Shown here: positions 7,866 through 14,720 of the stretch, one piece after another
Position numbering within the stretch: position 1 is the stretch's first letter
How the letters are laid out: each line of letters opens with the position of its first letter
NCBI GenBank assembly: GCA_003972855.1
Contig: QOAS01000001.1
Location: forward strand, 1 to 20,485
DNA: 20,485 bases
Direction of reading: 5' to 3'
Source: Gammaproteobacteria bacterium
GTDB lineage: Bacteria > Aquificota > Aquificia > Aquificales > QOAS01
Notes under the pieces: generated by a model
Seen by the model: the letters and a program-made list of their open reading frames with translations, nothing else
Databases searched by the model: none
What the model was told of the DNA's origin: nothing
Program-made: the position numbers and the translations under genes

Positions 7866-8329
7866 TTATAAAACTTCACACATTCCGAAACCTTCCGCGG
7901 TTCTCTGTCCCAACCCCTTTTGGTAAAGTTTTTTCAAAACTTCGGGGTTTCCCTCCAATTCAAAAATCCCCTCATAGGAGGGGATTTTTAAATACCCCCT
8001 TTGGGTTTCCCTTTCGTAACCCGCCAATTTCAGTTTTACAACCTTTTTTTCACACAAAAATAGTTTAAGTTTTTACCACACCTTTTGGGTTTAATCTTTA
8101 TCCAACTATAGGGGTATCCCAAAGTTTCAAAAATCCTCTTTTGGACTTTGTTAAATTCCTCCTCAAACTTGGGGTCGGTTGGCTCTACAACTTTCCCGCT
8201 TTTGTCCTTTAAGTGGATTGGCGAAAGGGTTTTAAAAACCAACTTGGAGGTATTTTCGGAAATTTTCTCCTCCAAAGGTTTTATAGTTATCAAAATTAAG
8301 AAAAACTTGAAATTTTGTTTTGGATAATG
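7866..8329 (-). pseudogene. cas6: cas6 remnant: CRISPR RNA endonuclease, N-terminus lost and frameshifted
   Basis: Two minus-strand frames together give the C-terminal half of a Cas6-type RAMP endonuclease. The first (about 8329-8036) contains LVFKTLSPIHLKDK, the conserved FxTLSPI segment of Cas6. The second (8057-7866) ends in GLGQRTAEGFGMCEVL, the glycine-rich C-terminal signature of Cas6. The frame changes at a run of seven A (8044-8050); one extra A would restore a single frame. Codons just before that region reach a stop at 8330-8332, and nothing recognisable as the N-terminal half follows upstream. Cas6 normally cuts pre-crRNA at repeat hairpins. No repeat array or other cas gene is seen here. 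Programmed slippage at the A run is possible, but the missing half argues for decay. Confidence 0.72.
7962..7989. repeat. 12-bp perfect inverted repeat with T-tract, bidirectional terminator-like
   Basis: AAAAATCCCCTC at 7962-7973 and its exact complement GAGGGGATTTTT at 7978-7989 are separated by a four-base loop. On either strand the transcript would form a GC-centred stem ending in a run of U, the form of an intrinsic terminator. It lies inside the cas6 remnant, about 110 bp upstream of the ychF start on the minus strand. It could insulate ychF from upstream transcription or be a chance result of the coding sequence. Confidence 0.5.
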
Positions 8330-8595
8330 TTAGAATTTCCGCCAAAGGTAGGCTCCTTAGGAAGGCTGTCCCGCCCACAGATAACAAGAACAAAGGGAGC
8401 GGGGTAAACAGCCAAAAACTTATGAAAGCTAAAAAGTATTCCCCGAGTCCGTGAAATGGATAGGGGGTAGTAGGCACGCCTTAGAGCGTGCAGGGATGAA
8501 CGGGGAAAGGGCTTTTACTATCGCCTGAAACATTTTTTAAATTTTTACCCTTTCTCCGTTCCTTAAAAGGTGTTTCCCAACGACAATAATTTCCT
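8330..8595. other. gene-poor gap between cas6 remnant and aroA
   Basis: I see no convincing gene here. A minus-strand hydrophobic open frame from a GTG at 8477 (81 codons, running into the cas6 remnant) has no recognisable domain, no ribosome site and no similarity to the missing Cas6 N-terminus. The segment contains the hairpin at 8474-8491 and is likely decayed mobile or CRISPR-associated DNA. No clear promoter for aroA was identified. Confidence 0.45.
8474..8491 (+). repeat. hairpin resembling an IS200/IS605 right end
   Basis: GCACGC (8474-8479) and GCGTGC (8486-8491) form a six-base-pair stem with the loop CTTAGA, followed by AGGGATGAA. Short GC stems with a CTTTAG/CTTAGA-like loop followed by GGGATGAA resemble the right ends, and omega-RNA ends, of IS200/IS605-family elements carrying tnpB. 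No TnpA or TnpB coding sequence is recognisable next to it, so this would be a solo remnant. The resemblance is by recollection of the pattern only. Confidence 0.25.
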
Positions 8596-9882
8596 ATGAA
8601 AGTTGAAGGAACGCTAAGGGTTCCCTCCGATAAGTCCATATCCCACAGAGCGATAATTTTTGGAAGTCTTGCCCAAGGGGAAACCCTCGTAAGAAATTGG
8701 CTTTGCTCCGCGGATACCTTGGCAACGCTTGAAATATACCGAGCCTTGGGTGTAGAAATTGAAGAACTCAAAGAAAACGAACTCCTTGTAAAAGGGAAGG
8801 GACTTTTTTCCTTTAAGGAGCCTAACGACATTTTGGACGCCAAAAATTCGGGAACGACCGCCCGCCTTACATTGGGGGTTTTATCCGCCCAACCTTTCTT
8901 TGCGGTTTTAACGGGGGATAGTTCCCTTCGGCGGAGACCTATGCTTAGGGTGGTTCAGCCCCTAAGGGAAATGGGGGCAAACCTTGACGGTAGAAGCGAA
9001 GGAAACTACCTACCCGTAGCGGTTAGGGGAGGGAAGCTCAAAGGTATAAGCTTTTTCAACCGAAAGGCTTCCGCCCAAGTAAAGTCTGCCCTCCTCTTGG
9101 CGGGTTTGCACGCCCAAGGCACTACCGAAGTTAAAGAACCTTACCTTTCCAGAGACCACACGGAGAGACTTTTAAAACTTTATGAAGTTCCCGTTGAGGT
9201 GGAAAAAGGTGAAAATGAAATAACCGTAAGGGTTAAAGGTGGATACCAACCTCAAGGGAATAAAGAGATTTTCGTTCCCGCCGACCCTTCCAGTGCCTCA
9301 TTTTTCGTAGCCCTTGCGGTTTTATTGCCCGGCTCGGAATTGGTGCTTAAAGATGTTCTCGTAAACCCCACGAGGGACGGCTTCTTTAGAAAACTCAAAG
9401 AGATGGGGGCAAATATTGAATACGCCAACTTTAGGGAAGTTTCTATGGAACCCGTTGCGGATATAGTCGCAAGGTATTCGCCCGACCTAAAAGGGGTGGA
9501 AGTTAAACCCCAAGAGATACCCTCCCTTATAGACGAGCTTCCCCTCTTGGCGGTGGTGGCCACCCAAGCGGAGGGTAAAACGGTTATAAGGGGCGCCCAA
9601 GAGCTAAGGGTAAAAGAGAGCGACCGCATAAAGTCCACAGTGGAAAACCTCCAAAGGATGGGTGCAAAAGTAGAGGAACTACCCGATGGTATGGTTGTGG
9701 AAGGAAGGACACCCCTAAAGGGAGGGGTCAAAATTACCACCTACGGAGACCACCGAATTGCTATGGCTTTCACCGTTGCGGGTATCGTAGCGGGTGAGTT
9801 TAACGAGCTGGACGACCCTTCATGCGTGGCGGTGTCCTACCCGCAATTTTTTGAAGACCTGAAGAAGGTTTTAAGAAATTAA
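8596..9882 (+). CDS. aroA: 3-phosphoshikimate 1-carboxyvinyltransferase (EPSP synthase)
   Basis: This cytosolic shikimate-pathway enzyme joins phosphoenolpyruvate and shikimate-3-phosphate. It starts with the substrate-binding segment VPSDKSISHRA (9-19) and has DAKNSGTTARL (81-91), SAQVKSALLLAGL, the RDHTERLL motif and the C-terminal GDHRIAMAF. Length (428) is standard. RDHTE and SAQVK are the motifs usually cited for class II, glyphosate-tolerant enzymes, but SDK replaces the GDK expected for that class, so the class is uncertain. The ATG at 8596 puts the conserved segment at the expected distance. hisG follows after 21 bp on the same strand, probably as one transcript. Confidence 0.96.
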   Translation: MKVEGTLRVPSDKSISHRAIIFGSLAQGETLVRNWLCSADTLATLEIYRALGVEIEELKENELLVKGKGLFSFKEPNDILDAKNSGTTARLTLGVLSAQPFFAVLTGDSSLRRRPMLRVVQPLREMGANLDGRSEGNYLPVAVRGGKLKGISFFNRKASAQVKSALLLAGLHAQGTTEVKEPYLSRDHTERLLKLYEVPVEVEKGENEITVRVKGGYQPQGNKEIFVPADPSSASFFVALAVLLPGSELVLKDVLVNPTRDGFFRKLKEMGANIEYANFREVSMEPVADIVARYSPDLKGVEVKPQEIPSLIDELPLLAVVATQAEGKTVIRGAQELRVKESDRIKSTVENLQRMGAKVEELPDGMVVEGRTPLKGGVKITTYGDHRIAMAFTVAGIVAGEFNELDDPSCVAVSYPQFFEDLKKVLRN

Positions 9883-9903
9883 CGAAAATATAACTCCCTT
9901 GAA

Positions 9904-10536
9904 ATGTCAAAATTGGTATTAGCCCTTCCCAAGGGGAGACTTTTAAAGGAGGTTTCCGACCTCCTTTTGTCAGCCAATTTAATAGACAAACCTATAGAGG
10001 AAGGGAGGAAATTGGTTTTGGAAACCGAGAGGTTTAAGATACTTTTGGCAAAACCCAAAGATGTTCCCATGCTCGTTGAAAGCGGTTTTGCGGATGTGGG
10101 CGTAAGCGGATGGGATACCATTTGGGAGAGCCAAAGGGAAGTCCTTGAAATCTTAGACCTGAAGGTGGGTTTTTGTAGGATTTGTATAGCGGGTTTTCCC
10201 GAAAGCGTTTCTAAATACCCCAACCTCTCCTCCATAAAGGTGGCGACCAAATATCCCAACATTGCCCGAACCTACTTTGAACAAAAGGGAGTAAAACCCT
10301 TCGTTTACATAATGAACGGTTCGGTGGAACTGGCGCCGGTTATAGGACTTACCGACTACATTTTGGATTTGGTTCAAACGGGTAGAACTTTGCGGGAAAA
10401 CGGCTTGGTAGTCGTTGAAGAGATATCCACCTCAACCGCTCGCCTTATAGCGGGAAAGGAAAGTTTTTATCTAAAAAACGAAGAGATACTCTCTCTGGCG
10501 GAAAAACTCCACCGAGTGGTTGAAACTTCCTTTTAA
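9904..10536 (+). CDS. hisG: ATP phosphoribosyltransferase, short form
   Basis: The first enzyme of histidine synthesis condenses ATP with PRPP. At 210 residues it is the short form (HisG-S): it has both catalytic subdomains but no C-terminal regulatory domain. By family knowledge this requires a HisZ partner, which is not in the window. Visible motifs are the N-terminal LALPKGRL, DVGVSGWDTIWE, VATKYPNIARTYF, and the PRPP-binding area ELAPVIGLTDYILDLVQTGRT. The stop overlaps the end of the convergent amidase gene by four bases. aroA precedes it. Confidence 0.95.
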   Translation: MSKLVLALPKGRLLKEVSDLLLSANLIDKPIEEGRKLVLETERFKILLAKPKDVPMLVESGFADVGVSGWDTIWESQREVLEILDLKVGFCRICIAGFPESVSKYPNLSSIKVATKYPNIARTYFEQKGVKPFVYIMNGSVELAPVIGLTDYILDLVQTGRTLRENGLVVVEEISTSTARLIAGKESFYLKNEEILSLAEKLHRVVETSF

Positions 10537-11588
10537 TTTTTCCACATCTTTAGGTTGAAGTAGTCCAAAATTGCCCTATAGAGGGTTTTGGCTATACTCC
10601 ACTGATAGCGGGGATTGGTTAGAAGGTTTAATTCCCTTCGGTTGGTCATGTAACCAATCTCCACCAAAACGGTGGGAACTCCCGGAACTTTTAAAACCGC
10701 AAAGGAGCGTTTGTAAATTCCCCCGCAGGGGATAAACCTTCCCAAATATTTACACCAATACCGCCTTGCAATTTTCGCAAACTCCTCCCCTTCCTCTTGG
10801 GTAAACTCCAAGGTGGTTTTTAAAACCTTTTTTCTCACCGTGGAGTCCCTTACCATGTCGTCGTCAAGGAAGTAGAGGGCGCGGGAAGGGTGGGTTGCCA
10901 AGTCTATAAACTTTCGGTATTTCCCCTTGTCGGAAAGCACGTAAAACTCCACCCCCCTTTTGTAGGGCTTATAGGGATTGGCATTGGAGTGGATGGAGAT
11001 AAAGAGGTCTGCCCCCACTTGGGCGGTAAACTTTTGCCTCTGGGTGAGGGAGACAAAGTAATCCCCCTTCCTCGTGAGGTAAACCTTAAACCTTCCGTCC
11101 TCCCTTAGGAGTTTGTAAAGCTTTAGGGCAACCGCAAAGTTTATGTCCTTTTCCTTCACCCCGAAGTAGGTTGCCCCGCTATCTTTCCCACCGTGTCCGG
11201 GGTCTATAACCACGGTGTATTTGAAAAACTTTCGGTGTTTAAAGGGTATTAAAACGACCAAAGTTCGGTATTTTCTAATAACCTTAGCCTTTGCGGTGGA
11301 AAGTTGGGGATTTCTGACAAAAATCGTTATTAGGTTTCTCTCCCCTACCACCCTGACGCTGTAATATTCCTTGTTAAACCTGTATGTGTTGCTAAGCTTT
11401 AAGGTTATCAAATCCCTCTTGGGGTCTTTAAAAATCTTAAAGCGGGGTTTCCCGTCAAAGGTTATAAAGATTTTGTAGTAGTTCTTATCGTGGCTTACGG
11501 AAATTTTTTCCACCCTTTGTCCGAATATAGGCGTAAGCGGGAAAAAACTAATCAAAAGTAAAATTGTTAAAAGCTTCCAAATCCTCAT
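10533..11588 (-). CDS. secreted N-acetylmuramoyl-L-alanine amidase (AMIN + Amidase_3)
   Basis: The 351-residue precursor begins with a signal peptide: MRIWK, a hydrophobic stretch and likely cleavage near IFGQ (23-24). An AMIN-like beta domain (about 26-117), which in AmiC targets septal peptidoglycan, is followed by an Amidase_3 catalytic domain. Zinc ligands are visible as His132 in DPGHGG, Glu146 in KEKDIN and His200 in SIHSNA, with the general-base Glu310 in VLVEIGY. It cleaves the amide between muramic acid and the stem peptide in the periplasm, normally for cell separation. The ATG lies 41 nt inside the end of the upstream HerA-like gene in another frame, so the two are translationally linked. 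The symbol amiC would fit but is not proven. Confidence 0.92.
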   Translation of the reverse strand: MRIWKLLTILLLISFFPLTPIFGQRVEKISVSHDKNYYKIFITFDGKPRFKIFKDPKRDLITLKLSNTYRFNKEYYSVRVVGERNLITIFVRNPQLSTAKAKVIRKYRTLVVLIPFKHRKFFKYTVVIDPGHGGKDSGATYFGVKEKDINFAVALKLYKLLREDGRFKVYLTRKGDYFVSLTQRQKFTAQVGADLFISIHSNANPYKPYKRGVEFYVLSDKGKYRKFIDLATHPSRALYFLDDDMVRDSTVRKKVLKTTLEFTQEEGEEFAKIARRYWCKYLGRFIPCGGIYKRSFAVLKVPGVPTVLVEIGYMTNRRELNLLTNPRYQWSIAKTLYRAILDYFNLKMWKN

Positions 11589-13347
11589 CGTTTACCTCTT
11601 GGTAAACCTCTTCCGCCCTCGTAGCCCACGCGGGAAAGGGAAATGTTAGTATGAGCGGAACGGGAAGGTCGGGTTGGTGAAGTATGAGCTGTCCCTTTTT
11701 GAGAAGGATTGCCCTCTGTTTGTAAACTTGGGGCAAATAATCGTATTCGCGGGCGCTCGCTTCGGAGGCGTCCAAACGCCCGGTAACCTTTACCGATGCG
11801 TTGGCCACTATCCTCTTTTCAACTTCCGATGCGGTTTGTTGCGCCCCTATCAAAATTATTCCCAAACTCCTACCCCTCTCCGCTATGTCCAAAAGTATGT
11901 CCTTTATGGGAGACCATCCCCCTCGGGGGGCATACTTGTTAAGCTCGTCTAAAACGACATATAAAACGGGCTGGCGTCCCATCTTCTCTTTTTCTTTGAA
12001 GATTTTTTTCAAAATGGAACCCACCACAAACATTTGGGCTATGGTGTGAAGCTTATTTATACCGACGACCGAAAGGGGGGTATCTTTCCAGTTTATCTTA
12101 AATTCCTCTCTATTCCTTCCCTCCAGAGCGTCGGGGTTTACCACCATCGGGGATATGTGTTGAACCGCTTGGTCAAATCTGCGCAAAAAGGCGTAGGCGA
12201 CGGAAACGGTAACCGTTCCGAACCAATTTTCGTAAACCTCCGCGGTTTTATTGCAAAACTCTTCATTCTCCTTGCGGAAGGTTTTATCGGAGTTACACCT
12301 CCTTCGGTTGTTTACGAGCCTTTTTAAAAACCTAAGTATGTCCTCCAAACTCTCAAACTCATAGGGTGGCAAAGTTTCCCCTAAACCGTTGTAGTCGTCA
12401 AAGTTGTAGAGCCTTCCCTCCCAAGCGGGGTTGTCCTTTTGCCCTTCCTTTGTCAGTTCCGCCAATTCCTTCAACCTTTCGGTGACTTTGTCTATAACAT
12501 AGTGGATACTGCTAACGCCGTCATCTCCTTCCGCGAACATAAACTTTAAAAGTTCCTCTTCCGCAAATTCCCTAACCGTCCAAAGGTAGGTATTTATCCC
12601 CTCCTTTCTGCTTTCGGTGGCGGGAACCAAGCTTCCCCTCTTTTCGGGCGGGGCAAAAAATTTAACCTCCTCAAAAGGTTTGGCGGGAAGTCCCAATTTC
12701 TCGTAAAGGGGTCTAAATTCCTCTTCCCTTTCTTTGAAAACCTTGTTGGGTTTGTCAATGAAAAATAGGTCTTCACCCTTTACGTTAAAAACCAAAGCCC
12801 TTACCTTCTCCCTTGCGGTTTGGAGTATTGAATAAAGCAAAAAGAGGGCGTAAGAAGTTTTGGACGCAACCCCCGAAATTCCGCTTATAGAAACATGGGC
12901 GCCGTCCTTTCCGTTTAGGAAACGGTAGTTTATAAAGGCGGGTTCGCCGTTTCTCAAAAGCCCCGCGGGGATTTTTTCCGCCATTTGGTCAAAGTAGAGG
13001 GCTTTGCCCAGTTCCTCTCCCTTTGCCAAAAATACGGGGTCGCCGGGAAAAGGTGGAACGTATATCTCGTCTTCTATTCTGCTCACTTGCACCTTTGCGA
13101 CATAAGCCAAATGGGCGGGAAGCCGACCTTGGACGAAATCCTTGCTGTCAAAAATAAATTCCGAACCTTCCAAATAGCGGTATAGCTCGGTAACTATTCC
13201 GTAAAAGCGAACCACCGTTCCGTTTTCCAAGCGGGTTTCCACTTTAACTATGTCGTCCAATTGAACAATCTTTCCCCTTTCAATGCCGACCCAAAACTCC
13301 AAAGGGTTGGCGGGCTTATTTCCGAGAACAAACCCTATTCTATCCAT
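11548..13347 (-). CDS. HerA-like hexameric ATPase (DUF87)
   Basis: The protein has an N-terminal HAS-barrel-like domain (MDRIGFVLG to about residue 95) and a FtsK/HerA-type RecA fold. The P-loop region is ISGVASKTS with Lys163, Walker B is LYVVLDE with Asp467-Glu468, and the stretch after it (ERGRSLGIILIGAQQ) matches the HerA sensor area. The residue before the P-loop Lys is Ser instead of Gly, an atypical Walker A. I chose the ATG at 13347 (599 residues) because it starts at the conserved domain edge; an in-frame TTG at 13386 would add 13 residues and overlap the divergent torD start. HerA proteins are DNA translocases, paired with NurA in archaea or with SIR2-type effectors in some bacterial defence systems. 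Neither partner is adjacent. Confidence 0.82.
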   Translation of the reverse strand: MDRIGFVLGNKPANPLEFWVGIERGKIVQLDDIVKVETRLENGTVVRFYGIVTELYRYLEGSEFIFDSKDFVQGRLPAHLAYVAKVQVSRIEDEIYVPPFPGDPVFLAKGEELGKALYFDQMAEKIPAGLLRNGEPAFINYRFLNGKDGAHVSISGISGVASKTSYALFLLYSILQTAREKVRALVFNVKGEDLFFIDKPNKVFKEREEEFRPLYEKLGLPAKPFEEVKFFAPPEKRGSLVPATESRKEGINTYLWTVREFAEEELLKFMFAEGDDGVSSIHYVIDKVTERLKELAELTKEGQKDNPAWEGRLYNFDDYNGLGETLPPYEFESLEDILRFLKRLVNNRRRCNSDKTFRKENEEFCNKTAEVYENWFGTVTVSVAYAFLRRFDQAVQHISPMVVNPDALEGRNREEFKINWKDTPLSVVGINKLHTIAQMFVVGSILKKIFKEKEKMGRQPVLYVVLDELNKYAPRGGWSPIKDILLDIAERGRSLGIILIGAQQTASEVEKRIVANASVKVTGRLDASEASAREYDYLPQVYKQRAILLKKGQLILHQPDLPVPLILTFPFPAWATRAEEVYQEVNDEDLEAFNNFTFD

Positions 13348-13385
13348 TTCCGAAAACTTAACCAAGATTTTAAGATACCACCCCA

Positions 13386-13937
13386 ATGGAGCGTTTCAAA
13401 AAGTATAAGTTTTTTGCCCACCTCTTTGCCTACCCCGAAAGGAAAGAGGATTTCTTTGAAACCCTAAAGAAGTTTTACCCGTTTGAAAACATCCAACCTT
13501 TGGAGGAACTTCAAAAGATACCCTTTGAGGAACTACAGGCGGAATATACCTCACTATTTGTGGCAAATTTCCCCAAAGTCCCTTGCAAACCCTACCAAAG
13601 TTTCTTTGAAAGCCAAACCCTTATGGGTGAACCAACTTTTAGATGTGAAAAGTTTTACGGGCTTTTTAATTTAGAAACGGGTAAGGAGCTTCCCGACGCG
13701 GTATACGTTGAGTTGGATTTTTGCGCCTTTTTAATAAAACTCAAGGAGGAAACCCCCTACGGGGAAGACAAAAGAAAACTGGAAGTTATCTTTAGAGAGT
13801 TTTTTAAAACTTGCGTGGTTTGGATGGAAAAGTTTGCCCATTGCGTGAAAAAAAATACAAATTTGAAACCCCTACGGGAACTTAGCACCCTTTTTGAAGA
13901 GTTTATAAGGGAGGAAAGGGAAAAGCTCGGGGTTTGA
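13386..13937 (+). CDS. TorD/DmsD-family molybdoenzyme chaperone
   Basis: The all-helical 183-residue protein carries family marks: LQAEYTSLFVANFPKVPCKPYQS (a variant of the conserved EYTxLFxxP.PPYES segment) and LPDAVYVELDFCAFL, matching LPDHLAVELEFLAxL. TorD-type proteins bind the twin-arginine signal or apo-form of a molybdopterin enzyme in the cytoplasm and hold it until the cofactor is inserted. No molybdoenzyme is in the window, so its client is elsewhere. It is divergent from the HerA-like gene with a very short intergenic gap, and 6S RNA begins about 30 nt downstream. Confidence 0.85.
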   Translation: MERFKKYKFFAHLFAYPERKEDFFETLKKFYPFENIQPLEELQKIPFEELQAEYTSLFVANFPKVPCKPYQSFFESQTLMGEPTFRCEKFYGLFNLETGKELPDAVYVELDFCAFLIKLKEETPYGEDKRKLEVIFREFFKTCVVWMEKFAHCVKKNTNLKPLRELSTLFEEFIREEREKLGV

Positions 13938-13963
13938 GGTATATTTTGTATTGCTTGGAAAGA

Positions 13964-14131
13964 TACCGCCCTGCCCGGTGTCGTGGGGGGGTTATTCCCT
14001 TCGGGGACTACGCCGACCGTAAAAGGGAAGGCGGGTTCTCCGATGTCCCTTGGGGGCACGGGGACAGCCTTCCCACCTAACCTTCTGCGTCCCATCTGGG
14101 AATAACATCCCTCACGCCCGGGGCGGGGTGG
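13964..14131 (+). ncRNA. ssrS: 6S RNA
   Basis: The segment folds as a long irregular hairpin whose ends pair. GTTATTCCC (13991-13999) matches GGGAATAAC (14098-14106) perfectly; the flanking GTGGGGG pairs with CCCTCAC, and the outer CCGCCCTGCCCGG pairs with GCCCGGGGCGGGG. A large GC-rich central part lies between. This is the shape of 6S RNA, which mimics an open promoter and sequesters sigma70 RNA polymerase. Position supports the call: the next gene is 5-formyltetrahydrofolate cyclo-ligase (ygfA/fau), the classical neighbour of ssrS in many bacteria. Size of about 165 nt fits. Ends are estimated from the closing stem and no clear promoter was recognised. Confidence 0.85.
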
Positions 14132-14153
14132 AAAATAACTAAGGGAACCAAAA

Positions 14154-14708
14154 ATGGTTAAGGAGGAAAAGGAAAAACTCCGAAGGGAACTTATAGAAAA
14201 GAGGAGAAAACTACCGAAGGAGGAAATAGAAAGGCTGTCTCTAAAGGTGATTGAAAAGTTAAAAACCCTCAAGGAGTTTAAAAGGGCAAAAACGGTAATG
14301 CTCTATTACCCCGCGAGGGGAGAGGTGGACCTCAGACCCCTTATGGAGGAAGTTTTGCAAACCAAAACCTTGCTCCTCCCCAAGGTGACCGCGGACAACC
14401 GACTCTTAGCGTTGGAAGTTAAGGATTTAAACTCCCTAAGGAAGGGAGCTTTCGGAATATACGAACCGATAGGCGGAAAAATTTTCAAACCGGAAAAGAT
14501 AGACTTTATTGCGGTTCCGGGTGTAGCCTTTGACCGAAAGTTAAACCGCTTGGGTATGGGCAAAGGTTTTTACGACCGATTTCTACCCAGGGTTAAGGGT
14601 TTTAAAGTGGGAGTGGCTTACGACTTTCAATTGGTTGAAAGTTTACCAACCGAAGAGCATGATGCCAAGCTCAACGCGGTGGTAACCTCCACCGAAATAC
14701 TCAGGTAA
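14154..14708 (+). CDS. fau: 5-formyltetrahydrofolate cyclo-ligase
   Basis: This 184-residue cytosolic enzyme (MTHFS, YgfA) converts 5-formyl-THF with ATP to 5,10-methenyl-THF, returning it to the one-carbon pool. The N-terminal basic helix (KEKLRRELIEKRRKL) is followed by VMLYYPARGEVDLRPLM, LLLPKV, and the C-terminal ATP and folate site PGVAFDRKLNRLGMGKGFYDRFL with DYDFQL-like AYDFQLVESLPTEEHD. Length is normal. It starts about 25 nt after the 6S RNA closing stem and is presumably on the same precursor. Its stop codon overlaps the strong ribosome site of rny. Confidence 0.95.
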   Translation: MVKEEKEKLRRELIEKRRKLPKEEIERLSLKVIEKLKTLKEFKRAKTVMLYYPARGEVDLRPLMEEVLQTKTLLLPKVTADNRLLALEVKDLNSLRKGAFGIYEPIGGKIFKPEKIDFIAVPGVAFDRKLNRLGMGKGFYDRFLPRVKGFKVGVAYDFQLVESLPTEEHDAKLNAVVTSTEILR

Positions 14709-14713
14709 GGAGG
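14707..14713 (+). promoter_or_regulatory. strong Shine-Dalgarno of rny
   Basis: AAGGAGG overlaps the fau stop codon and lies seven bases upstream of the rny ATG at 14721. It is the best ribosome-binding site in the window, where most genes have weak or no recognisable sites, and it fixes the rny start. Confidence 0.7.
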
Positions 14714-14720
14714 TTAAAAG

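Noticed and set aside
8232..8477. Minus-strand hydrophobic open frame starting with GTG
   Set aside because: No recognisable domain, no ribosome site, and it overlaps the cas6 remnant in another frame; the hydrophobic look comes from T-rich sequence.
13386..13386. TTG start of the HerA-like gene sharing its first base with the torD ATG
   Set aside because: The internal ATG at 13347 starts exactly at the conserved domain, so the extra 13 residues are probably not translated.
13934..13965. Candidate promoter for 6S RNA (TTGAGG, TATATT-like boxes)
   Set aside because: No pair of boxes with acceptable spacing fits the expected 5' end.
13757..14272. Minus-strand open frame of 171 codons
   Set aside because: It spans the torD end, 6S RNA and the fau start in antisense and has low-complexity composition.
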